Below, piece after piece: positions 36,700 to 44,633 of a DNA stretch of 45,114 nucleotides. Each line of letters starts with the position of its first letter. The first letter of the stretch is position 1. Location: the NCBI GenBank assembly GCA_900315435.1, contig OMYY01000023.1, positions 1 to 45,114 of the forward strand, written 5' to 3'. The notes under the pieces were generated by a model. It was not told the DNA's origin, did no database searches, and was given only the letters and a program-made list of their open reading frames with translations. A program made the position numbers and the translations under genes. The DNA comes from an uncultured Spirochaetaceae bacterium. Lineage in GTDB: Bacteria; Spirochaetota; Spirochaetia; Sphaerochaetales; Sphaerochaetaceae.

Positions 36700-37649
36700 A
36701 AGTCATCGATATCCTTACCCGGGCCGACAAGCCAGTTTTCACTTTTGAGATTGTCCCTCCGCTACGTGGAGGGAGCGTCAAGGACGTCTGCGACGCAGTC
36801 GAGACATTGCTTCCTTTCCATCCCGCCTATATCAACATCACCAACCATCAGAGCGTGGTCGACTATGTGGAGCGCGAGGACGGGCTGGTGGAGAAGCATG
36901 TGATCCACAAGAGACCTGGCACGGTGGCGCTCAGCGCCCTCCTGCAATACACATACCATATCCCGGTGGTCAGCCATGTGATCTGTGGCGGCCAAAGTGC
37001 GGAGGAGATCGAGAACACCCTGATCGAGCTCCACTTCATCGGCATCGACAATGTGTTCGTGCTCCGGGGAGACCCTGCGGGAGGGCAGAAGCGCTTCATC
37101 GCCCAGAAGGGTGGCTGGAGCCATGCCACCGACCTGGTCCGGCAGATTGGCAATCTGAACCACGGCCACTATCTGGAGGAGAGCGTCAGGAATCCGGAAG
37201 CCACCGACTTCTGTATCGGAGTCGCCGGTTATCCGGAAAAGCATTCCGAGGCGGCAAACCTGGCGGACGACATCAGGCATCTCAAGGAGAAGGTGGACGC
37301 CGGCGCCTCCTACGTGGTCACCCAGCTCTTCTATGACAACCAGCGGTATTTCGACTTTGTCCGCGCGGCGCGAAAGGCTGGCATCACCGTACCGGTCATT
37401 CCCGGGTTGAAGCCGCTGGCAAGCCGCAAGGATCTGGAGACCATTCCGCAGACGTTCCATGTCGACATTCCCGAGGAGCTTGCCCGTCGCGTCCGCACTG
37501 CCGCTACGTTGAACGATATCCGCGAGGTGGGAATCCAATGGGCCATCGACCAGTCCAAGGAGTTGCTTGCCCACGAGGTGCCTGGCATCCACTATTACAC
37601 GGTGGGCAAGGCCAAGTTGGTGTCCGAAGTGGTCGGGGTGGTATTCTGA
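36696..37649 (+). CDS. metF: 5,10-methylenetetrahydrofolate reductase
   Basis: A 317-residue FAD enzyme reducing methylene-THF to methyl-THF, the substrate of MetH. FTFEIVPPLRGG near the N-terminus carries the catalytic Glu; NVFVLRGDPAGG, CIGVAGYPEKHSEA and YVVTQLFYDNQRYFDF are family blocks. Slightly longer than E. coli MetF. Its ATG overlaps the metH stop, so the two steps are coupled in expression, and glyA supplies the methylene-THF. The stop codon abuts the next promoter. Confidence 0.95.
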
Positions 37650-37678
37650 TTGCCCAAATGAGTAGGGTGGAGTATGGT
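37650..37678 (+). promoter_or_regulatory. Nucleotidyltransferase gene promoter
   Basis: TTGCCC, a 17-nt spacer and TATGGT, beginning one base after the metF stop, with 18 nt to the ATG at 37697 and AGGGAG as ribosome binding site. Confidence 0.5.
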
Positions 37679-37696
37679 GTCCGGTAGGGAGTGTCT

Positions 37697-38440
37697 ATGA
37701 TTGCTTTGGTGCTTGCCGCAGGCTATGCCACACGTCTGTATCCCCTGACCAAGGGGTTTCCCAAGCCGTTGTTGGAGGTGCAGGGGAAACCTGTGCTCTC
37801 CTGGTTGTTGGATGACCTGGAAACCATCCCTGGCATCGACGGGTATGTCATTGTCAGCAACCATGTGTTCTTGCCGTTTTTCCAAGAGTGGAGCAGGGAA
37901 CATCCTTTGCGGCGGAAGGTGACGATCCTTGATGACGGATCGACCGAGAACGAGAATCGCCTTGGCGCGGTGAAGGACATCCTCTTTTCCATCGACAGCC
38001 TTGGGCTGGACGACGACCTGCTGGTGCTTGCCGGTGACAACGTCCTGGAGTTCAGCCTGAAAAGTTTCGTCGACTATTTCCACCAGAAGAAGGCCAGTTG
38101 CATCCTGCGTTTTGAAGAGCGGGATCCAGAACGGCTGCGCCGTACGGGCGTGGCGGAGATCGACGCCGAGGGTCGTGTCCTGCGCATGGAGGAGAAACCG
38201 CAGGACCCGAAGAGCACCTGGGCGGTGCCGCCCTTCTACTGTTTCACGCGGGACGACGTCGGCCATCTGTCCGAGGCAATCGGACAGGGATGCAAGACCG
38301 ATGCACCGGGCTCCTTGGTCAGCTGGGCATGTGGCCGCTTTCCTGTCTGGGCCATGCGGATGCCGGCAGCCCGTTTTGACATCGGAAACCTGGAGAGCTA
38401 CAAGCAGGTCCAGAAGTGTTACCGGGGAATCCTCTGTTAA
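37697..38440 (+). CDS. Sugar-phosphate-type nucleotidyltransferase
   Basis: A 247-residue NTP-transferase with a Rossmann-like fold that joins an NTP to a phosphorylated sugar or alcohol with release of pyrophosphate. The nucleotide loop is ALVLAAGYATRLYPLTKGFPKPLLEV at residues 3-28; LLVLAGDNVLEF holds the metal Asp near 115, and RFDIGNLESY near the C-terminus the second one. AGGGAG five bases upstream favours the ATG at 37697 over the GTG at 37691. The substrate cannot be read from sequence; candidates are glucose-1-phosphate or phosphocholine-type partners. It appears to have its own promoter. Confidence 0.85.
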   Translation: MIALVLAAGYATRLYPLTKGFPKPLLEVQGKPVLSWLLDDLETIPGIDGYVIVSNHVFLPFFQEWSREHPLRRKVTILDDGSTENENRLGAVKDILFSIDSLGLDDDLLVLAGDNVLEFSLKSFVDYFHQKKASCILRFEERDPERLRRTGVAEIDAEGRVLRMEEKPQDPKSTWAVPPFYCFTRDDVGHLSEAIGQGCKTDAPGSLVSWACGRFPVWAMRMPAARFDIGNLESYKQVQKCYRGILC

Positions 38441-38462
38441 GGGAACCGACGGGGGTGAGGGC

Positions 38463-38491
38463 TGGACATGGCTAGGCATCTCTGATATGTT
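38463..38491 (+). promoter_or_regulatory. pyr operon promoter
   Basis: TGGACA (5 of 6), a 17-nt spacer and TATGTT with TGA just before it (extended -10). Transcription would begin near 38498, ahead of the leader peptide. Confidence 0.6.
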
Positions 38492-38516
38492 TGTTCGGAA
38501 ACAGGGGAGGGAGACG

Positions 38517-38576
38517 ATGGCAAGCAGAAGTCGTAATTCGTGGCATGCGAGTCGTTTCCCGTACTGTTTGCAATGA
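38517..38576 (+). CDS. Candidate pyr leader peptide
   Basis: A 19-codon reading frame, MASRSRNSWHASRFPYCLQ, with GGGAGGGAG as ribosome binding site, ending in TGA only 6 nt before the terminator hairpin upstream of pyrBI. A ribosome at the stop codon would cover the hairpin. The layout equals that of the pyrL leader of enteric pyrBI, where UTP shortage slows RNA polymerase so that the ribosome can prevent termination. The peptide itself has no known similarity; its role is in being translated. Confidence 0.6.
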   Translation: MASRSRNSWHASRFPYCLQ

Positions 38577-38582
38577 ATAGAT

Positions 38583-38611
38583 GAGCCGGCGTTGTCGCCG
38601 GCTCTTTTTTT
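38583..38611 (+). terminator. Attenuator terminator before pyrBI
   Basis: A perfect 9-bp GC stem (GAGCCGGCG with CGCCGGCTC), loop TTGT and seven T residues. It ends 14 nt before the pyrBI ATG; the binding site AAGGAGAAGG follows the T run. A terminator placed after the promoter and before the first gene implies regulated read-through. Confidence 0.93.
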
Positions 38612-38625
38612 GAAGGAGAAGGCAG

Positions 38626-40224
38626 ATGGAAGGAAAGAATGTCTTTGAGGCGCGCAGCCTGTGCGAGATCAATGATTTCTCGATAGAGGAACGCAAATAC
38701 CTGTTCGAGAAAACCCGGATTCTCAAGCGCGCGTTCGAGACGAACGACACCAAGACGATGGACGGGTTCCGGATTGGCGACAAGGATTTTGGCATCTACG
38801 AGGTCTTCCTCGAGAACAGCACCCGCACCAAGGAGAGCTTCCGCAATGCGGCCAATTTCCAACAGGTCAAGGTCGAGGAGCTGGATACCTCCACCAGCTC
38901 GATCAACAAAGGAGAGAGCTATGCCGATACCTTCCACATGCTCGGTGGCTTCCACAATTCGGTCTTCATCGTCCGCAGCAAGGTCGAGGGGCTGTGCCGC
39001 TGGCTCGAGATCGACAGCCGCCATTATAGCGAGCGCAACCACCTGAACTACCACATCTCCTTCGTCAACGCAGGGGACGGCAAGCACGAGCATCCCACCC
39101 AGGAGCTGCTCGACGAGTTCTCCTTCCTGGAGGACAACGGCTTTGACTACAGTCATCTGCATGTCGCCTTGATCGGCGACCTGTTCCACGGGCGTACCGT
39201 CCACAGCAAGGCCGATGGTTTGAAGTTGTTCGACCACGTGAAGGTCGACCTGGTCGCTCCCCCGGAGCTGGCCATGCCGGACAACTACGTGGAGGAGATG
39301 CGGGAGAATGGCTTCGAGATCCGTAGCTTCGGCTCGATCGAGGAATATCTGTCCCAGCCGGATATCAGCACCACCTGGTATTTCACCCGTCCGCAGCTGG
39401 AGCGCATGGGCGAGCAGGTGCTGGAGAAGATGGACCAGCTTCGTTGCGCCATCACCTTCCGCAAGGAGTTCATGGACAAGCTGAAGCCCGGCACCCATTT
39501 CTACCACCCGCTTCCCCGCCATAAGGAGCACCCGACCATTCCCACCTTCCTGGACGACACTCCGCTCAACGGATGGGAACGGCAGGCGATTAACGGCATG
39601 TATGTCCGTATCACGTTGCTTTCCCTGATTGGCGGAAAGATCGGCGGGGATTTCGTGCCTCCAGCCGAGAAGCCTGCGCCAGAGGAAAAGCCCTACATCG
39701 TCGAGGTCGACCTTTCCGGCAAGAGTGGCAAGCAGAAGGACTATAGCGAGGGAGTGCACCCGATCCGGAATGGTATCGTCATCGACCATATCGCCCGTGG
39801 CGACAGCCCGAGCGAGATCCGGGACCATATGCGCCTGATCTGCAGAGTGCTGCATCTTGACGACCTGAAGGGTGGCGACTGGATCAGCCAAGGCCACAGT
39901 GGCGAGACCACCTACAAGGGCATCATCTTCCGCCCGGATGCTCCGGAACTGGACCATAAGATGGTCAAACGCTTGGCGGCAGTCGCCCCAGGGTGTACGC
40001 TGAATATCATCAAGGACAGCAAGGTGGTGAAGAAGTACCGGCTCTACATGCCGCCACGCATCTACAACTTTGATGACCTGCAGTGCACGAATGACGCCTG
40101 TATCTCCCATCCGTCCCAGAACGAGGGAGTGCCGGCCATGTTCTACCGTACCGAGGACGGCAAGTTCCGCTGCGCCTATTGCGGCAAGACCCATTCGTAC
40201 AAGGAAATCTGGAAGAAGAACTGA
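38626..40224 (+). CDS. pyrBI: Aspartate carbamoyltransferase, catalytic-regulatory fusion
   Basis: A 532-residue fusion that makes carbamoyl aspartate. Residues 1-345 are the catalytic chain: STRT (65-68) binds carbamoyl phosphate, HPTQ is at 156-159 and PLPRH at 295-299. A linker of about 30 residues rich in Pro and Lys leads to a PyrI-type regulatory chain from about residue 375 (VHPIRNGIVIDHIARG), ending in a four-cysteine zinc site, Cys487, Cys492, Cys516 and Cys519, with the same spacing as E. coli PyrI. Nucleotide feedback control is therefore likely. AAGGAGAAGG precedes the ATG. pyrE follows 17 nt later. Confidence 0.95.
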   Translation: MEGKNVFEARSLCEINDFSIEERKYLFEKTRILKRAFETNDTKTMDGFRIGDKDFGIYEVFLENSTRTKESFRNAANFQQVKVEELDTSTSSINKGESYADTFHMLGGFHNSVFIVRSKVEGLCRWLEIDSRHYSERNHLNYHISFVNAGDGKHEHPTQELLDEFSFLEDNGFDYSHLHVALIGDLFHGRTVHSKADGLKLFDHVKVDLVAPPELAMPDNYVEEMRENGFEIRSFGSIEEYLSQPDISTTWYFTRPQLERMGEQVLEKMDQLRCAITFRKEFMDKLKPGTHFYHPLPRHKEHPTIPTFLDDTPLNGWERQAINGMYVRITLLSLIGGKIGGDFVPPAEKPAPEEKPYIVEVDLSGKSGKQKDYSEGVHPIRNGIVIDHIARGDSPSEIRDHMRLICRVLHLDDLKGGDWISQGHSGETTYKGIIFRPDAPELDHKMVKRLAAVAPGCTLNIIKDSKVVKKYRLYMPPRIYNFDDLQCTNDACISHPSQNEGVPAMFYRTEDGKFRCAYCGKTHSYKEIWKKN

Positions 40225-40241
40225 GAAGGAGGAACTAGGAT

Positions 40242-40925
40242 ATGGAAACGAGCAAGTTTGCGGAACTGTTGGCGAAAAAGGCGCTGGAAAATGGCGCGAT
40301 CAGACTGAACGCGGAAAATCCCTTTACTTGGGCGAGCGGCTACCGCATGCCGATCTACAACGACAACCGCCAGTTCCTGTATGACTGGCAGAGCAGGGCG
40401 ATGATTGCCGATGCCTTCACGCAGATGCTGACGGCTGATGCCTTCGACCCGGACAATATCGCCGGAACATCCACTGCCGGCATTCCCCATGCCACGACGC
40501 TTGCCGACAAACTGCACAAGTCGATGAGTTATGTCCGTTCCTCCAGCAAGGACCACGGCCTGCACCAGAAGATCGAGGGCCTGCATGATGGCGGTTACCA
40601 CCAGGCCTCCGTCCTCCTGGTCGAGGACCTGATTTCCACTGGAGGTTCCTCGATCGCCGCGGTGAAGGCGATTGTCGAGGCGGGAGGACGCTGTCCCTAC
40701 TGCTACGCGATCTTCACCTATGGGCTGGATGCCAGCAAGGAGAACTTCGCCAGTCTGGATCCGCCCTGCAAGGAAGAGACGATCCTGGACTATGATACGG
40801 TGCTGTTCTGGGCCGAGAAGACCGGCTACCTGACTTCCGGCCAGGTCAAGGTGCTTTCCTCCTGGAGGGAGGATCCGTTCGGGTGGGGTATAGCGCATGG
40901 CTTCCCGAAGGAGGAGAGGAAATGA
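40242..40925 (+). CDS. pyrE: Orotate phosphoribosyltransferase
   Basis: A 227-residue type I phosphoribosyltransferase joining orotate and PRPP to give OMP. The PRPP loop VLLVEDLISTGGSS is at 124-137; YVRSSSKDHGLHQKIEG (97-113) is the flexible catalytic loop, and FTWASGYRMPIYNDNRQ (28-44) the orotate-side segment. AAGGAGG precedes the ATG. The stop overlaps pyrF by ATGA. Confidence 0.93.
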   Translation: METSKFAELLAKKALENGAIRLNAENPFTWASGYRMPIYNDNRQFLYDWQSRAMIADAFTQMLTADAFDPDNIAGTSTAGIPHATTLADKLHKSMSYVRSSSKDHGLHQKIEGLHDGGYHQASVLLVEDLISTGGSSIAAVKAIVEAGGRCPYCYAIFTYGLDASKENFASLDPPCKEETILDYDTVLFWAEKTGYLTSGQVKVLSSWREDPFGWGIAHGFPKEERK

Positions 40926-41770
40926 ACTATACCGACCTGCTCCGGTCTTCCGCCCAGGAAACCGGGAACTGCACCTGCATGGGGCTTGATCCCCAGATGG
41001 CGATGCTCCCCGGAACAGGTTCCGGCCGCGCCCGCCTGAACCAGTTTTTCGGAACCCTCTTCAAGCGGATGCGCCAGACGGGGACGATTCCTGCCACCTT
41101 CAAGCCCAACATCGGCTATTGGTCGATCTTGGACCATCCCCGTGAGGGGGATTTTTCCGGCAGCGAGGCTTTGGTGGACGTGCTGGACATGCTGGAGACT
41201 TTTTTCCCTGGTGTGCCGGTCATTCTGGACAGCAAGCGGGGGGATATCGCCCGAAGCAGCGGGAACTATGCCAAAGAGGCCTTCGATTGCTGGAAGGCCG
41301 ACGCGGTCACCGTCGCTCCCTACATGGGTGGCGACAGTGTCGGGCCGTTTGTCTCCTTCGGCCAGGAGAAAGGCGTCTATGTCCTCTGCCGCACCAGCAA
41401 TCCCGGTGGCAAGGACCTGCAGAACCTGACTGTCGAGGGTGTTCCCCTGTACCTGGTGGTTGCGGACAAGATCCGCCAGTGGAAGGCGGGCGCGGTGGTC
41501 GGCGCCACCCATATGGGCGAACTGAAGGATATCGCCCGCTACTTTGCGGACCAACCGGTTCCCCTGCTGGTTCCTGGAGTCGGCAGCCAAGGTGGCAGCG
41601 CCCCTGAGGTGATGGCGGCGCTCAGGGAGGTTGGCTACGACATCACTTTGGTCCGCATCAACTCCTCCAGCGGCCTGACCCATCCGTGGAAGAGCGCTCC
41701 CGTCCCGGAAGACTGGGTGGACCAATGCCTTGGCGCCTTGCGCAAGCTGACAGGAGAGACTGCGGTATGA
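40922..41770 (+). CDS. pyrF: Orotidine 5'-phosphate decarboxylase, type 2
   Basis: A 282-residue decarboxylase producing UMP from OMP, of the longer type 2 subfamily. The catalytic D-K-D set is DSKRGD at 103-108; CMGLDPQMAMLPG near the N-terminus and CRTSNPGGKDLQNL are subfamily blocks, and VPGVGSQGG binds the phosphate. The ATG at 40922 overlaps the pyrE stop and follows AAGGAGGAG. Its stop overlaps the next gene by ATGA. Confidence 0.93.
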   Translation: MNYTDLLRSSAQETGNCTCMGLDPQMAMLPGTGSGRARLNQFFGTLFKRMRQTGTIPATFKPNIGYWSILDHPREGDFSGSEALVDVLDMLETFFPGVPVILDSKRGDIARSSGNYAKEAFDCWKADAVTVAPYMGGDSVGPFVSFGQEKGVYVLCRTSNPGGKDLQNLTVEGVPLYLVVADKIRQWKAGAVVGATHMGELKDIARYFADQPVPLLVPGVGSQGGSAPEVMAALREVGYDITLVRINSSSGLTHPWKSAPVPEDWVDQCLGALRKLTGETAV

Positions 41771-43473
41771 AGGTGATGGAGGTTCTGAGAGGAAATACCG
41801 GACGCATGCTGCTGTCCACCGTCAGCGGCGTGTCGTCGACCAAGGCGGGTTTGATCGAGTACTTCGACCAGGAGGTTCCCGCCATCGACATGATCACCAC
41901 CAAAAGCTTCCAGGTGGTGCCGACGGCAGGCAATCCTGAGCCGATTATCTGCGAACCGGAGACCGGCTCCTTCGGGAACTCGGTCGGACTCCGCAATATC
42001 GGAGCCAACGCGGCCTTCGCCGAGCTTGAGAAGCTCCGTAGGAAAGGACTGAGGTGTCTGCTCGACGTCTCGCTTGCGGCCAAGAGTCCCGAGGACTTCA
42101 TCTCGTTGGTGAAAACCTTCCGTCCGGTGGCCGACCTGCTGGAGCTGAACTTCTCCTGCCCCCATGCGGCTGCCGGTTTCGGGGCGTCGATCGGTACGAG
42201 CGCAGAGGTCGCCAGCGCCTATGTGCGGAGCATCCGTCAGGCAATCCCCGATTTGGAGATTCCGCTGTTCGTCAAGTTGACCCCGAACGTGGAGGACATC
42301 GGTTCCATCGCCAGGGCTGTGGTCCAGGCGGGAGCCGATGGCATCACCGCCATCAACACGGTGGGACCTGACCTGTATATCGAGCCACATGCCCACGAGC
42401 CCATCCTGCAGAACCAGCTTGGAGGCAAGGGGGGCAAAAGCGGTCGTTGGGTCTTTGACGAGGCTGTCGGAAAGATTGCCGAAATCCGGAAGGCGGTAGG
42501 TCCCGACGTGCCGATCATCGGCATGGGTGGTGTCGATGACGGACAGAAGGCTGCAAGGATGATGCAGGCGGGAGCGAACATCGTCGGACTCGGCTCCGCT
42601 TTGGCCATGGTCAACCAGCGGCAGTGGCCAGAGTATCTCTCGTTGGTCAAACGCGAGGCCCAGGAAATCCTGGACGGAAACCTGCCGGAGAGGAGCGCCA
42701 GGAGTTTTCTCCGGCGCGAGGACCGGATGGCCTACAAGCCCTATCGGGTGGTGAAGCGCGAGCAGTATGGGGAGGATATCGTCATTCTTACTTGCGACCA
42801 CAAGCTGGACAGTCAGGCCGGCGAGTTCGTCTTCCTCTGGCTCCCTGGTGTCGGGGAGAAGCCTTTCAGCGTCGCAGGTACCGATCCCTTGAGTTTCATC
42901 ATCAAGAAGCGCGGGAAGGTGACCAAGGAGATTTTCAACCTTCAGGAGGGCGACGAGGTGATGGTGCGGGGCCTGTATGGAGCCCCTGTCGCTGTCAAGC
43001 ACGCAAAGCGGGCCTTGGTGATTGCCGGTGGCACCGGGGTCGCGGTACTTCCTATGCTGGTCCGAAGGCTGAAAGACGAGGGGACCGAGGTGACGATGCT
43101 GGTGGGTACCAGTGTCAGCGTCGAGGGTCCTGCCCTCCTGGAGAAGGAGCTCAGCCCGTATGGACCGTTTACCTGTGTCGCCGATGACGGGAAGCCGGGG
43201 AGAGTGCTTGATTTGCTTGATTCCATGACGATTGACGGGAAGACGGCGGTTTATCTGATTGGCCCGGAGGTCTTCATGTCCATCGCTTGCAAGCTTCTGT
43301 TGCGGAAGGGAGCCAGCGAGGAGATGATCAGTCTCAGCATGGAGCGCATGACCCGCTGTGGCGTCGGTCTGTGCGGCGAGTGTGTCTGCGGCCATCGTCT
43401 TGCCTGCCAGTGGGGCACTTTCATGGACTACTCCTACCTGAAGGCCAACGCGCCGAGCCTGTTGCGCCTATGA
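41767..43473 (+). CDS. pyrDK: Dihydroorotate dehydrogenase, PyrD-PyrK fusion
   Basis: A 568-residue fusion of the two subunits of class 1B dihydroorotate dehydrogenase. Residues 1-305 are the FMN-containing PyrD part with the catalytic Cys131 in ELNFSCPH and IPLFVKLTPN. Residues 320-568 match PyrK: an FAD segment near EKPFSVAG, the NAD-binding GGTGVAVLPML (421-431) and a C-terminal [2Fe-2S] motif CGVGLCGEC with Cys531, Cys536, Cys539 and probably Cys547. It should pass electrons from dihydroorotate to NAD+. The last cluster ligand is closer than in separate PyrK proteins. The PyrD part is slightly unusual in its N-terminal region. ATGA overlaps join it to pyrF and pyrC. Confidence 0.9.
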   Translation: MKVMEVLRGNTGRMLLSTVSGVSSTKAGLIEYFDQEVPAIDMITTKSFQVVPTAGNPEPIICEPETGSFGNSVGLRNIGANAAFAELEKLRRKGLRCLLDVSLAAKSPEDFISLVKTFRPVADLLELNFSCPHAAAGFGASIGTSAEVASAYVRSIRQAIPDLEIPLFVKLTPNVEDIGSIARAVVQAGADGITAINTVGPDLYIEPHAHEPILQNQLGGKGGKSGRWVFDEAVGKIAEIRKAVGPDVPIIGMGGVDDGQKAARMMQAGANIVGLGSALAMVNQRQWPEYLSLVKREAQEILDGNLPERSARSFLRREDRMAYKPYRVVKREQYGEDIVILTCDHKLDSQAGEFVFLWLPGVGEKPFSVAGTDPLSFIIKKRGKVTKEIFNLQEGDEVMVRGLYGAPVAVKHAKRALVIAGGTGVAVLPMLVRRLKDEGTEVTMLVGTSVSVEGPALLEKELSPYGPFTCVADDGKPGRVLDLLDSMTIDGKTAVYLIGPEVFMSIACKLLLRKGASEEMISLSMERMTRCGVGLCGECVCGHRLACQWGTFMDYSYLKANAPSLLRL

Positions 43474-44534
43474 TTGACCCGCACGTACACCTGAGGGATG
43501 GCAGCCAGGCGTCCAAGGAGACACTCGTCCACGGTCTTTCCGTGGCCAGTTTCATCGGGGACCAGTGGCTTTTCGACATGCCCAACTGCGATCCCCCTTT
43601 GACCAGCAGGGAGGCGATTGTCCGTCGTCTTGAGAAGGCCGCTGAGGCAATCGCCATTGTCGGAACGCAGACGGGTCGGGATATCCGCTACAGTCTGTAT
43701 GCGGGTCTGACCAGCGATGACGCGGAAATCCGGATGGCGATCGATGCCTGGAGGGAGCTTTTCCCCCATGTCGTGGGACTCAAGCTGTTCGCAGGAAACT
43801 CGACAGGCGGCATGGGACAGGTAACGGAGCCGCAACAGCGCCATATCTACGAGCAGTTGGCCGGAAATGGCTTTGATGGGGTGCTTGCCGTCCATTGCGA
43901 GAAGGAATCCCTGTTGCATCCCGGGCTGGAGAGGTCCGAGGATTTCTCCACCCACAGCGATGCCCGTCCGGTGGAAGCCGAGATCGAGAGTGTCCGTGAC
44001 CAGATTCGTCTGAGTGGCGAGGCTGGTTTCCCGGGAACGCTCCATATCGCCCACGTCTCCACCATTGAGGCGGTGGAGCTTGTGGAGCAGGCACGTGCGG
44101 CGGGAAGACGGGTCACCATGGGGGTCACCCCCCATCATCTGCTCCTTGACCGGGAGATGGCTAGGAACCAAACACGTTTTGCCAAGATGAATCCGCCGTT
44201 GCGAAGTTCCGGGGAGCGGATGCGGCTCTGGCAAGCGGTGCTGGAGGGAAGGATCGACTGGGTCGAGACCGACCACGCTCCGCATACGCTCGAGGACAAG
44301 CGGAAAGGGGCGAGCGGTATCCCTGGCTTTTGCGGGGTTTTGCTCCTCTTGCAACGGCTGAGGAAGGCAGGGGTGTGCGAGGAGAGGTTGAAGGACCTTT
44401 TCGGGAGAAATGTGCTGAAGGCTTTCAAGCTGGAGCCGGTTTCCATCACTCTGCCAGGAGCAGAGGAGACGGAGGAGCTGGCTGCCATGGCGGCGAGCTG
44501 TTATCCGTTTGACAGCTATCAGGGACTGGAATGA
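43470..44534 (+). CDS. pyrC: Dihydroorotase
   Basis: A 354-residue amidohydrolase closing carbamoyl aspartate to dihydroorotate. IDPHVHLRDG carries the first metal histidines (His5, His7), GLKLFAGNS the carboxylated lysine, AVHCEKE and LHIAHVS further metal histidines, and TDHAPHT the catalytic Asp. ATG overlaps the pyrDK stop; there is no other ribosome binding site of note. It is the last pyr gene; no convincing terminator is visible in the 99 nt before the next start. Confidence 0.94.
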   Translation: MIDPHVHLRDGSQASKETLVHGLSVASFIGDQWLFDMPNCDPPLTSREAIVRRLEKAAEAIAIVGTQTGRDIRYSLYAGLTSDDAEIRMAIDAWRELFPHVVGLKLFAGNSTGGMGQVTEPQQRHIYEQLAGNGFDGVLAVHCEKESLLHPGLERSEDFSTHSDARPVEAEIESVRDQIRLSGEAGFPGTLHIAHVSTIEAVELVEQARAAGRRVTMGVTPHHLLLDREMARNQTRFAKMNPPLRSSGERMRLWQAVLEGRIDWVETDHAPHTLEDKRKGASGIPGFCGVLLLLQRLRKAGVCEERLKDLFGRNVLKAFKLEPVSITLPGAEETEELAAMAASCYPFDSYQGLE

Positions 44535-44598
44535 ACGACGGATTCTAGGAGAATGCGAGAGGCCTTTCCCGTTGCCTTGCCGCTTTCGTGCCACTCTT

Positions 44599-44627
44599 TT
44601 GCTATTCGCGCTTTGCTGTGGTATGCT
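44599..44627 (+). promoter_or_regulatory. Promoter of the AAA-ATPase-like gene, leaderless type
   Basis: TTGCTA, a 17-nt spacer and TATGCT, ending 6 nt before the ATG at 44634, which has no Shine-Dalgarno sequence. Confidence 0.5.
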
Positions 44628-44633
44628 TGAGCC

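Noticed and set aside
38112-38576. A 154-codon frame ending at the leader-peptide stop as a real gene
   Set aside because: Most of it lies in another frame inside the nucleotidyltransferase gene; only the last 19 codons follow a promoter and a ribosome binding site.
38441-38625. PyrR-type attenuator in the pyr leader
   Set aside because: I could not find the conserved PyrR-binding loop, and no pyrR gene is in the operon; the leader frame explains the layout better.
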